Shown here: positions 22,564 through 29,207 of the stretch, one piece after another
Layout: each line of letters starts with the position of its first letter
Position numbering within the stretch: position 1 is the stretch's first letter
From: a virus
Virus record (IMG/VR): IMGVR_UViG_3300025759_000269
Span: 1 to 36,455 of that record
DNA length: 36,455 nt
Reading direction: 5' to 3' (one strand)
Program-made: the position numbers and the translations under genes
Notes under the pieces: model-generated
What the model was told of the DNA's origin: nothing
Seen by the model: only the letters and a program-made list of their open reading frames with translations
Database searches by the model: none

Positions 22564-22910
22564 ATTTGACCGGACAACAGCCATCACAGAAGCCGCAGAG
22601 GGTTAAGCCAAACCCGGCTTATCTGGCCAAGGTGCGCGAACTGCCCTGCATCATCTGCACAGCCTACGGCCTGCCACAGCAAAGCCCGACCACGGCACAT
22701 CATCCGATCCATGACCGATACGCCACGCGCAAGGTGCCTGACGAGATGGCTATCCCTTTGTGCAATGGTTGCCATCAGGGCGACTTTGACACGTCTAAGG
22801 TCGCAGTGCATCGGGAACCTGCCAAGTGGAAACGGCTTTACGGGCCAGATCACACCTACATCGCAATCACTCAAGACATGATTGAAGCAAGAGAGGCAAA
22901 CACAATATGA
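22560..22910 (+). CDS. HNH-like / DUF968-type DNA-associated protein
   Basis: This 116-residue protein has a zinc site and a histidine-rich core: LPCIIC (CxxC), TAHHPIHDRY, and IPLCNGCHQGDFD with a second CxxC followed by His. The layout (VRELPCIIC, then AHH, then LCxxCH, then HREPAKWKRLYG) fits the DUF968/Ref-like HNH proteins of phage recombination regions, which cut DNA with RecA or act on recombination structures. The start at 22560 overlaps the DUF551 stop. A nuclease role is expected from the family but not proven. Confidence 0.75.
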   Translation: MNLTGQQPSQKPQRVKPNPAYLAKVRELPCIICTAYGLPQQSPTTAHHPIHDRYATRKVPDEMAIPLCNGCHQGDFDTSKVAVHREPAKWKRLYGPDHTYIAITQDMIEAREANTI

Positions 22911-23113
22911 CCGAGACACAGACCGCGCAGATATTGGCGCACCTTAAGACAGGCCGCAGCATCACGCCGATTGACGCGCTAGACTGGTTTGGCTGCTTCC
23001 GACTTGGGGCGCGTATCTATGACCTCAAGCAGGACGGCCACAATATCTACAGAGAGATGGTTGAGACCGACAGCGGCAAGCGTGTTGCGTCCTATACGCT
23101 GGTGAAGCCATGA
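22907..23113 (+). CDS. Small winged-helix protein
   Basis: This 68-residue protein looks like a compact winged helix (HTH_39-like): QTAQILAHLKTGRSITPIDAL as helices 1-2, FGCFRLGARIYDLKQDG as recognition helix, and a beta wing HNIYREMVE with VASYTLVKP. Small proteins of this type are common next to phage methyltransferase or recombination genes and may regulate early genes. Overlaps with both neighbours show it is part of the same transcript. Confidence 0.75.
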   Translation: MTETQTAQILAHLKTGRSITPIDALDWFGCFRLGARIYDLKQDGHNIYREMVETDSGKRVASYTLVKP

Positions 23114-23952
23114 CAAAGCTGCGCGTCTTGGACCTGTTTAGCGGCATCGGAGGCTTCAGCCTGGGCCTTGAGCGGACAGGCAGTTTTGAGACCATCGCGT
23201 TCTGCGAATACGAACCATTCCCCCGCGCTGTCTTGGCGAAGCACTGGCCTGATGTGCCATGCTTTCCAGACGTGCGAACTCTGAAAGGGACCGACATTGA
23301 CGGAACAGTTGACGTTATTTGCGGCGGATACCCATGCCAGCCATTTTCCACCGCCGGGCAGCGAAGAGGCAAGGAAGATGACCGCCATCTCTGGCCGGAA
23401 TTTAGTCGGCTCGTGGCTGAACTCCGGCCCTCTTGGGTCATTGGAGAAAATGTTGCTGGCCACATCAGCATGGGCCTCGACGACGTGCTTTCTGACTTGG
23501 AGGGACAAGGTTACGCCTGCCGGACGTTTGTTATTCCAGCTTGCGCCGTTGACGCACCGCACAGAAGAGACAGAGTTTGGACTGTGGCCTACTGCGCGCA
23601 GTTGCAGCGCGATGGAAGCAGAAAACATCGGAAACAGGGTAAACGACAAGTTTCCAAATCTGGAGAGCGAGGTGGCGCGGAGTTTGTGGCCAACACCAAC
23701 AACCCGAGATTACAAGGGCGGTCGCAAGCCAGAGACGCTAGAGGCAAGTGGTCGTGGCGCAACGAACAGCCTGAACGACGCTCTGACCTGCCAAGGGCAG
23801 CATGGCTCTTTGAACCCGACGTGGGTCGAGTGGCTAATGGGGTTCCCAGAAGGGTGGACCGACTTAAAGCCCTCGGAAATGCCGTCGTCCCGCAAATCCC
23901 AGAAATGATAGGCCGAGCAATACTGGCGGCAGAACTGGAGGCCAGCCAATGA
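23110..23952 (+). CDS. DNA cytosine-5 methyltransferase
   Basis: This 280-residue enzyme transfers a methyl group from S-adenosylmethionine to cytosine. Motif I is DLFSGIGG (8-15), motif IV GGYPCQPFS with catalytic Cys76, motif VI ENV (113-115), motif VIII HRRDRVW (151-157), a short target-recognition region (about 160-235), and motifs IX-X with RLKALGNAVVP (to 261). It is short for the family but complete. It may protect phage DNA from host restriction. A second long frame (23297-23908) lies entirely inside this gene. The gene overlaps the winged-helix gene before it and the RusA gene after it. Confidence 0.93.
   Translation: MTKLRVLDLFSGIGGFSLGLERTGSFETIAFCEYEPFPRAVLAKHWPDVPCFPDVRTLKGTDIDGTVDVICGGYPCQPFSTAGQRRGKEDDRHLWPEFSRLVAELRPSWVIGENVAGHISMGLDDVLSDLEGQGYACRTFVIPACAVDAPHRRDRVWTVAYCAQLQRDGSRKHRKQGKRQVSKSGERGGAEFVANTNNPRLQGRSQARDARGKWSWRNEQPERRSDLPRAAWLFEPDVGRVANGVPRRVDRLKALGNAVVPQIPEMIGRAILAAELEASQ
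23297..23908 (+). CDS. Nested gene inside the methyltransferase gene (+1 frame)
   Basis: This 203-codon frame is wholly inside the methyltransferase gene. It starts at a TTG with AAAGGGA 6 bases upstream. The product has motifs that I know from free-standing phage proteins: GPLGSLEKMLL, CFLTWRDKVTPAGRLLFQLA, HRTEETEFGLWPTA, SLWPTPTTRDYKGG and the end LNPTWVEWLMGFPEGWTDL. The methyltransferase frame over the same DNA also has its normal motifs VI to X. Function is unknown. Either both frames are made, or the shared family comes from overprinting; the motif match argues against a chance reading frame. Confidence 0.65.
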   Translation: MTEQLTLFAADTHASHFPPPGSEEARKMTAISGRNLVGSWLNSGPLGSLEKMLLATSAWASTTCFLTWRDKVTPAGRLLFQLAPLTHRTEETEFGLWPTARSCSAMEAENIGNRVNDKFPNLESEVARSLWPTPTTRDYKGGRKPETLEASGRGATNSLNDALTCQGQHGSLNPTWVEWLMGFPEGWTDLKPSEMPSSRKSQK

Positions 23953-24350
23953 AATGCCTGACAATCAAGCTACCGTTCCCCCCGGCCATCCTGAACCCCA
24001 ACGCGCGACCGCATCACCTGCGCTTGGCGGCTGAGAAAAAACGTTATCGCCAGCACTGCGGTTGGGAGTGCAAGACGTGGGGCGTCAATCGGTTCAAAGC
24101 GGACCAGATACATCTACAAATCGAGTTTCACCCACCGAACAACCGACGCAGGGACCGCGATAATCTCATTGCCGCATTCAAGGCGGGCCAGGACGCGCTG
24201 TCCGATGCGCTGGGCGTGGATGACAGCCTGTTCCATGTTTCATACGCGCCAATACAGCCTCCAGACGCAGCGAAGCTGGGCTACGTCATCGTGCGTATCT
24301 CGGACATGCCGCTGGTCGCTGAGGTGCCGTTTGAGGGGTGGATAAAATGA
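23949..24350 (+). CDS. rusA: RusA-type Holliday junction resolvase
   Basis: This 133-residue enzyme should resolve four-way DNA junctions formed in recombination and replication. RusA features: the start LPFPPAILNPNARPHH, and RRRDRDNLIAAFKAGQDAL with Asp69 and Asp71, then LGVDDS with Asp91, which correspond to the three acidic catalytic residues of Escherichia coli RusA. Together with ERF, exonuclease and NinB it completes the recombination set. The ATG overlaps the methyltransferase stop, and the gene is followed at once by a strong hairpin. Confidence 0.9.
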   Translation: MKCLTIKLPFPPAILNPNARPHHLRLAAEKKRYRQHCGWECKTWGVNRFKADQIHLQIEFHPPNNRRRDRDNLIAAFKAGQDALSDALGVDDSLFHVSYAPIQPPDAAKLGYVIVRISDMPLVAEVPFEGWIK

Positions 24351-24383
24351 CAAGCGGCCCTTACCGTGAGGCAGGGCCGCTTG
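24351..24383 (+). terminator. Perfect inverted repeat after rusA
   Basis: CAAGCGGCCC (24351-24360) and GGGCCGCTTG (24374-24383) are perfect 10-base arms with a 13-base loop, beginning one base after the rusA stop. Only GAAAATT follows, so it is an imperfect intrinsic terminator, possibly a partial attenuator that separates recombination from replication genes. Confidence 0.6.
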
Positions 24384-24488
24384 AAAATTCGCTGGTGAGG
24401 CGATATAAGCGAAGCACGTCAATGCTGAGAATGTTGTAACACCGGGTGGTGCCGTGTTCAAGTCTCAGCCCGAAAAGTGAAGGGCAAA
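24384..24488 (+). other. Intergenic leader with second stem-loop
   Basis: After the hairpin there is GCTGAGA (24424-24430) paired with TCTCAGC (24463-24469), enclosing a small CACC-GGGT-GGTG hairpin. TTCAAGTC looks tRNA-like, but no cloverleaf can be drawn. The stretch could be a structured leader of the DUF1376 gene or a small RNA. No reading frame is seen in it. Confidence 0.4.
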
Positions 24489-24950
24489 ATGAAATCAGAC
24501 AGATGGTATAAGCGCGACCCGCGCGACTTCCTTGAGGGCGTTCAAGGCATGGGGCCAGAACTGATTGGCGCGTATGCCGTCATTCTAGACATACTGTACG
24601 CAAGGCATGGAGAGATGCCGCGAGACGACAGGCACCTGGCTGGCGTTTTGGGCTGTTCAATCCGCAAGGCGCGGTCTCTGACTGAGCAACTTTTGGCGGT
24701 TGGAAAGATTAAAATCGAAGGCGGAAACATCGTCAACGAGAGGGCCTTGCGCGAAATAAAAGAGCGCGAAACCAACGCGAAACCAACGCGAAACGATTAC
24801 GAAAACAGGGGTGCATCTAATGAAAGCAGCAACTTAGCGCGACAGAGAAGAGAAGAGAAGAATATAACCCCCCTTACCCCCCAAGGGGGGCTGAGACGAA
24901 AAGCTGGTGTTCCTCAAGGTGTAATTAAACTTTTGAACGGAGATGGATGA
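24489..24950 (+). CDS. DUF1376 replication-associated protein
   Basis: This 153-residue protein has the DUF1376 start WYKRDPRDFLEGVQGM, then LIGAYAVILDILYARHGEMPRD and LAGVLGCSIRKARSLTEQLL (a winged-helix-like module), then a charged region (EIKERETNAKPTRND, RQRREEKN, PLTPQGG). DUF1376 proteins are found in phage replication modules and probably bind the origin. The C-terminal part is encoded by repeated DNA that looks like the origin itself. GAAGGG lies 4 bases before the ATG; a GTG at 24477 is an alternative. It is coupled to the next gene. Confidence 0.82.
   Translation: MKSDRWYKRDPRDFLEGVQGMGPELIGAYAVILDILYARHGEMPRDDRHLAGVLGCSIRKARSLTEQLLAVGKIKIEGGNIVNERALREIKERETNAKPTRNDYENRGASNESSNLARQRREEKNITPLTPQGGLRRKAGVPQGVIKLLNGDG
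24751..24890. other. Candidate replication origin within the DUF1376 gene
   Basis: GCGAAA occurs at 24751, 24766, 24777 and 24788; the last three are 11 bases apart, with two full GCGAAACCAAC units. Next come a purine run made of GAGAA/GAAGA units and AATATAA (24841-24867) and a perfect 8-base-pair hairpin CCCCCCTT/AAGGGGGG (24868-24890). Iterons, strand-biased tract and hairpin in an initiator-like gene resemble the lambda-type layout. Confidence 0.5.
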
Positions 24951-25483
24951 TGGACTTCAACGAAAGAAAGCGACAGGCGCAGAAAATGTTGATAGATTTT
25001 CTCAGCGTATTTTCAGCGCCTAGGGGGCTGGATGAAAGTCAAATGGCAAACCGCATCACGCAGATTGCCGACGCCTTTGCCCGAAGGATGCCGACGAAAT
25101 CAGATTACGAGGCGTCGGTGCAGGCTGTTCTGCGCAAGGTGATGGATACTCACCTTAGCAACACATGGCCTCCGCAGGCCGCGTTCGTTATGGCCATGCC
25201 AAACCGAGAACTGCGCGAGTTTCAGGCGCAGGAGACGTTTAAGCCAGATGATCCGATGCAGCACGCTATTAATCGCATGGAGGCGGGGCAACACGTTCCA
25301 GAGCCTGTCCTTTGGGGCGCTACGTCTGGCCAACTGCCTCACAGGCATCTTGACCGATACCGCAACGCATCAGTTTTGAACTGGATGAGCGTTTACGGGT
25401 CAGACGCCGCAGAAAAGATGAGGGCGAGATATGGCGAGATTGTTAACGCATACTTTCCAGAGAGGGCAGCAAATGGGCGTTGA
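24947..25483 (+). CDS. Putative replication accessory protein
   Basis: This 178-residue protein is helical and soluble. The segment NRITQIADAFARRMPTKSDYEASVQAVLRK followed by NTWPPQAAFVMAM, in separate pieces, resembles the helicase-loader (lambda P-like) pattern in which a WPxPxxF motif follows helices, and the position after an origin-binding-like gene fits. There is no Walker motif, so it is not a DnaC-type loader. The assignment is tentative. ATGATG at 24947 overlaps the previous stop; either ATG may be used. Confidence 0.5.
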   Translation: MMDFNERKRQAQKMLIDFLSVFSAPRGLDESQMANRITQIADAFARRMPTKSDYEASVQAVLRKVMDTHLSNTWPPQAAFVMAMPNRELREFQAQETFKPDDPMQHAINRMEAGQHVPEPVLWGATSGQLPHRHLDRYRNASVLNWMSVYGSDAAEKMRARYGEIVNAYFPERAANGR

Positions 25484-26156
25484 GGCAATTCCGTTCAACA
25501 AGGGACAAGTTGGAAAGTCGCGGGCTTTGATTGTTTGCGATGATTGCTCCCATTCGGTTGAAGTTCCGTGCTCATATCTCAACGCAACAGGCCCAAAGGG
25601 CCATCAGCCAAACGTCTCACAAGCGCGAGGCAGAGCACTCGGTATGGGCTGGACATACGTTAAATCGAAACTGCGCTGCCCAACATGCGAAGAAAAAAGA
25701 AAGGTCGTTCCAATGAAATTCAATAAGCAGCCAGCAGCGCCAAAAGAGCCGACAAAGCGCCAGCGGATTGAAATCTTTACTATGCTCGCCGAGTGCTACG
25801 ACATTGACGCTGGCCGCTATCAAAGGGGCGATACTGATGAGACAATCGCAGATGTGTTGGGCGTAATGCCCGGATGGGTGTCTCAGATAAGAGAGGCTGA
25901 GTTTGGGCCTGACGGCGGGAATCAGGACATTGAATCGCTCGCGGCAAAAATCGACGATATGCTCAAAGAAATGGAGGGCATTAAGGGCGACTGTTTGGCC
26001 ATTCAAAAGGACGCAGAGTCAATCATTAAGATGGCAAAAACAGCACTAGACAGCAATGAAAAGAAATTGGCCGAGGTGTCGGTTATGAAGTCCGAACTTG
26101 AGCAGATTAAAAAAGCGGTTGGGCCGCGCACGCTTAAAGCTGCGGGGTGCAAGTAA
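25473..26156 (+). CDS. Zinc-finger and coiled-coil protein
   Basis: This 227-residue protein has an N-terminal zinc ribbon with CDDCSHSVEVPC and RCPTCEEKRK, a helix-turn-helix-like middle (ETIADVLGVMPGWVSQIREAEFG), and a C-terminal coiled coil of about 80 residues (LAAKIDDMLKEMEGI, AKTALDSNEKKLAEV). It may bind DNA and organise the replication region. GAGGG lies 6 bases before the ATG at 25473, so the longer frame from 25431 is not needed. No known family was recognised. Confidence 0.65.
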   Translation: MGVEAIPFNKGQVGKSRALIVCDDCSHSVEVPCSYLNATGPKGHQPNVSQARGRALGMGWTYVKSKLRCPTCEEKRKVVPMKFNKQPAAPKEPTKRQRIEIFTMLAECYDIDAGRYQRGDTDETIADVLGVMPGWVSQIREAEFGPDGGNQDIESLAAKIDDMLKEMEGIKGDCLAIQKDAESIIKMAKTALDSNEKKLAEVSVMKSELEQIKKAVGPRTLKAAGCK

Positions 26157-26299
26157 TGCAATTTTCGCACTGGACGGATGAGGACATCATCGACCGCTTT
26201 CTTGAAGGCATGAACTTTGGTCGGCTGGCACGCATGACTGGCCGCACCATACCTGAAATCAAACGCATCATCACAAGGAGTGAACCATGCAACAGCTAA
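26156..26299 (+). CDS. Mini helix-turn-helix protein
   Basis: This 47-residue frame starts in TAATG overlap with the previous gene and extends 13 bases into the ssb gene. It has one trihelical motif: HWTDEDIIDRFLEGMNFGRL, then ARMTGRTIPEIKRIITR. The WTDED start and the spacing resemble the short DNA-binding part of GcrA, an alphaproteobacterial cell-cycle regulator, but also generic HTH/SANT proteins. It might regulate early genes. The GcrA resemblance is weak and based on pattern only. Confidence 0.6.
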   Translation: MQFSHWTDEDIIDRFLEGMNFGRLARMTGRTIPEIKRIITRSEPCNS

Positions 26300-26670
26300 C
26301 AATCGCAGGCAACGTCGGCAAAGATGCTGAACTTCGCCGCACAGGCAACGGCGATGCCGTTCTCGGATTTTCCGTAGCAGTGGACAACGGCAAGGACAAA
26401 AACGGCAACAAGCGCGACAGCACATGGTTTGATTGCAGCATCTGGGGCAAGCGGGCCGAAAGCCTTGAGCGGTATATCACCAAGGGAACAAAGGTGGTTC
26501 TGACTGGGCGTCCGACAGCGCGAGAACACAATGGCAAGGCGTATCTGGGCATCAGCGTCAACGACCTGACGTTTATGGGGGGCAACAGCCAAGGCGAGCG
26601 GCGTCAGGACAGCTACCAAGCGCCGCAACAGCCTGCGCAACAAGGGTTCGATGACGAGATACCATTCTGA
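26287..26670 (+). CDS. ssb: Single-stranded DNA-binding protein
   Basis: This 127-residue protein is an OB-fold SSB: start QQLTIAGNVGKDAELRRTGNG, then VLGFSVAVDNGKDKNG, DSTWFDCSIWGKRAESLERYI, KGTKVVLTGRPTAREHNGK and the flexible Gln/Pro-rich linker ending in the acidic tip DDEIPF. The tip is the docking point for recombination and replication partners such as the ERF, exonuclease or helicase encoded around it. AAGGAG lies 5-6 bases before the ATG. Confidence 0.93.
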   Translation: MQQLTIAGNVGKDAELRRTGNGDAVLGFSVAVDNGKDKNGNKRDSTWFDCSIWGKRAESLERYITKGTKVVLTGRPTAREHNGKAYLGISVNDLTFMGGNSQGERRQDSYQAPQQPAQQGFDDEIPF

Positions 26671-26724
26671 TGCTTTGCAAGTTTGCAGGTCAGTTTGCAG
26701 TTTTGCAGATTGCACCCTGACCTG
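26671..26724 (+). promoter_or_regulatory. Four TTTGCA boxes with inverted repeat (operator candidate)
   Basis: TTTGCA occurs at 26674, 26682, 26694 and 26702, two pairs of boxes each with 8-base spacing, as in the late promoters at 4485 and 35662. CAGGTCAG (26686-26693) and CTGACCTG (26717-26724) form a perfect inverted repeat around the second pair. No good -10 box is seen, so it is probably a regulator binding site, perhaps controlling the helicase operon. Confidence 0.6.
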
Positions 26725-26742
26725 TGAATGATAGCATCAGAA

Positions 26743-26796
26743 CGCACGGCCTAGGTTAGCTACCGAACACCGGCCCTCCTCCCGGCTGGCCGTGCG
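26743..26796 (+). other. Structured leader of the helicase gene
   Basis: CGCACGGCC (26743-26751) and GGCCGTGCG (26788-26796) are perfect 9-base arms enclosing 36 bases that include GGT-TAGCT-ACC. A strong AGGAGG site follows near 26817-26823. The hairpin lies in the untranslated leader of the helicase-methyltransferase operon. It may be a terminator, an RNA-stability element or a regulatory leader; no riboswitch class was recognised. Confidence 0.45.
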
Positions 26797-26826
26797 CGAA
26801 ACAGGGGAGAAGCGATAGGAGGTCGC

Positions 26827-28215
26827 ATGTCATTACAGGAATACCGTCAATTCATCGCATCACGAGCGGTAGCGCAGACGATGCAGGGCTTTGCGCCGAA
26901 GCCAATCAACGACATGGCAAAGCAGCATCAGATTGCCGCGCTGGAATTTGCGCTTAATCGCGGCAAGAGCGCGGCATTTCTTGATACCGGGCTTGGAAAG
27001 TCATTTATTGAATTGGAGTGGGCGCGGCAGGTATCCGAGGAAACCGGAAAGCCTGTGCTAATCCTCACACCTCTGGCCGTTGCTGGTCAGATGGTCCGAG
27101 AGGGCGTTAAGTTTGGCATTGAAGCCCGCCAGATCCGCGAGCAGCACGAAGTCGGCGCAGGCGTTATGGTGGCGAACTATGAGCGTTTGCCAAAGCTGGA
27201 CCCATCGTCGTTTGGCGGCGTCGTTCTGGACGAGAGCAGTATCCTTAAATCGTTTGCTGGCCGTACTCGCAACCTGTTGATGGAGGCGTTTGATGGTCTG
27301 AATTACAAACTGGCCGCGACCGCTACGCCTTCACCGAATGACCACATGGAACTTGGCAACCATGCGGAGTTTCTTGGCGTGATGAGACAGCAAGAAATGC
27401 TGTCAAAATGGTTTATCAACGACACCAGCACGGCATCGCAGGAATGGCGGTTGAAGGGTCACGCGCAAGAGGACTTCTGGTCATGGGTGGCGTCATGGTC
27501 ACGCTGCGCAACGCTGCCATCGGATCTAGGCGGAGACAATACAGGATATGTGTTGCCTGATATTGACCGACGCTTGCATCAAGTCGCAGCCGACCGAATG
27601 GCAGACGCAGAGCAAGGTATGCTGTTTCGTATCCCAGAACTCAGCGCAACCAGCTTTCACCAAGAGAAGCGCCTGACCATGCAAGACCGTTGCGAACGCG
27701 CTGCGGAACTTGCGAGCCACGATAAGCCGGTCACGGTCTGGTGCGAAACGAACGAAGAGAGCGCCTTGCTCGCGAAGATGATTGACGGGGCCATTGAGGT
27801 CAGGGGAGACCAAAAGCCGGAGGAAAAAGAGGCTCGGCTGTTGGGCTTTGCCGATGGTCAATATCGGGCAATCGTGACTAAACCAAAGCTTGCAGGCTTT
27901 GGCGTGAACTGGCAACATTGCGCACATGCCGTCTTTGCGTCAATCTCGTTCTCATATGAGCAACACTATCAGGCAGTGCGGCGGTCGCATCGATTTGGGC
28001 AAAAGGAGCAAGTCAGGAACGATATAGTTATCGCAGACACAGAAGCCGCTATTTGGCGAGCCATTCACGGCAAGGCCGAAAAGCACGAAGAAATGAAGCG
28101 CCGCATGTCAGACGCTATGCGCCGCGCACAATCAGAAACTCAAACCCGCGTGAAGTATGACCGTCCTCTGGACCTCGCATTTCCGCACTGGATTAAGGAA
28201 GAAACCAATGACTAA
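26827..28215 (+). CDS. SNF2-like DEAD/DEAH helicase
   Basis: This 462-residue ATPase shows helicase motifs: Walker A DTGLGKS (53-59), an LILTPLAV motif Ia, the DES form of motif II (LDESS, 134-138), motif III ATATPSPND (164-172) and motif VI QAVRRSHRFGQ (382-392), which is typical of SNF2-type proteins. The residues between (about 190-290) form a phage-specific insert. Its stop overlaps the next gene, an N4/N6 methyltransferase, so both may act on phage DNA together. AGGAGG lies about 4 bases before the ATG. Confidence 0.9.
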   Translation: MSLQEYRQFIASRAVAQTMQGFAPKPINDMAKQHQIAALEFALNRGKSAAFLDTGLGKSFIELEWARQVSEETGKPVLILTPLAVAGQMVREGVKFGIEARQIREQHEVGAGVMVANYERLPKLDPSSFGGVVLDESSILKSFAGRTRNLLMEAFDGLNYKLAATATPSPNDHMELGNHAEFLGVMRQQEMLSKWFINDTSTASQEWRLKGHAQEDFWSWVASWSRCATLPSDLGGDNTGYVLPDIDRRLHQVAADRMADAEQGMLFRIPELSATSFHQEKRLTMQDRCERAAELASHDKPVTVWCETNEESALLAKMIDGAIEVRGDQKPEEKEARLLGFADGQYRAIVTKPKLAGFGVNWQHCAHAVFASISFSYEQHYQAVRRSHRFGQKEQVRNDIVIADTEAAIWRAIHGKAEKHEEMKRRMSDAMRRAQSETQTRVKYDRPLDLAFPHWIKEETND

Positions 28216-29203
28216 GCAACCAGAATATCAGGGCAACGGATGGGCCATCCACAACAGCGATTGCATCGAAGGTATGCACGCGATGCCGCAGAACAGCGTC
28301 GATTGCGCCATCTTTTCCCCGCCGTTTGGAGACCTTTTCGTTTACTCAGACAGTGAGCGCGACCTTGGCAACGCCGGAGAAGGCAATGCGTTTATGGAGC
28401 AATATCGGTTCTTTGCAGAGGCATTGACGCGCGTTCTTCGACCTGGACGGATTGCCTGTGTTCATTGCACAGACCTGCCGATGAGGAAGGGCAAGCACGG
28501 CGCTATAGGATTGCAAGACTTCTCTGGCGACCTTATCAGGGCGCACAGCGATGCGGGGCTGGTATATCATGGCCGCGCAACAATCTGGAAAGATCCTGTT
28601 GTGGAAATGCAGCGCACCAAGGCCATTGGCTTGCTCTACAAGCAGATCCGCAAAGACAGCGCAATGAACCGCGTTGGGATGCCTGATTACATGCTATTCT
28701 TTCGCAAGGACGCGCCGAACGAGCGGCCTATTCAACACGCAGCACCGGGTGACAAAGAGGCCGTCAAGATTGCCAAGGAATGGCTGGAAGAACTTACACG
28801 GCAAGGGCTTTGCGCCAACACGCCGCCAGATGAAGTGTTGGCCGAACTCATCAAAGACGCAGAGTTTGACGTGATGGAGTGGCAGCGGGTGGCAAGCCCG
28901 GTCTGGATGGACATTCAGCAAGGCAACGTCCTCCGAAATTACCGCGATGCCAAGGGAGCCAACGACGAAAAGCACGTTTGCCCGCTCCAGCTTGACGTTA
29001 TCCGCAAGTGCCTGCGTCTCTATACGCGTCCCGGCGATGTTGTGATGGACCCATTCAACGGCATAGGCTCGACCGGATACGAGGCGGTCAAGGCACGCCG
29101 AAAGTATATCGGCTTTGAACTCAAGCCGGAATATGCCGCCCAAGCCAACAAGAACCTTCAAGACGCCGAACAGCATGGCGCAGACCTTTTCGCAGCGGAG
29201 TAA
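28208..29203 (+). CDS. N4/N6-type DNA methyltransferase
   Basis: This 331-residue enzyme methylates an exocyclic amino group of adenine or cytosine. Motif IV is SPPF (37-40), and motif I (DPFNGIGSTG, 281-290) is near the C-terminus, followed by RRKYIGFELKPEYA, so the order is that of class beta. The region 90-270 between them should choose the target. SPPF rather than DPPY makes both m4C and m6A possible. It is coupled to the helicase gene by an 8-base overlap, an arrangement that also occurs in other phages. It may protect against host restriction. Confidence 0.9.
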   Translation: MTKQPEYQGNGWAIHNSDCIEGMHAMPQNSVDCAIFSPPFGDLFVYSDSERDLGNAGEGNAFMEQYRFFAEALTRVLRPGRIACVHCTDLPMRKGKHGAIGLQDFSGDLIRAHSDAGLVYHGRATIWKDPVVEMQRTKAIGLLYKQIRKDSAMNRVGMPDYMLFFRKDAPNERPIQHAAPGDKEAVKIAKEWLEELTRQGLCANTPPDEVLAELIKDAEFDVMEWQRVASPVWMDIQQGNVLRNYRDAKGANDEKHVCPLQLDVIRKCLRLYTRPGDVVMDPFNGIGSTGYEAVKARRKYIGFELKPEYAAQANKNLQDAEQHGADLFAAE

Positions 29204-29207
29204 ACCC

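Noticed and set aside
23025-23649. Leftward frames opposite the methyltransferase gene
   Set aside because: They have no ribosome site and no conserved motif, unlike the forward nested frame at 23297.
24391-24480. Possible tRNA (TTCAAGTC-like T-loop)
   Set aside because: The T-stem does not pair and no anticodon arm can be drawn; only two hairpins are supported.
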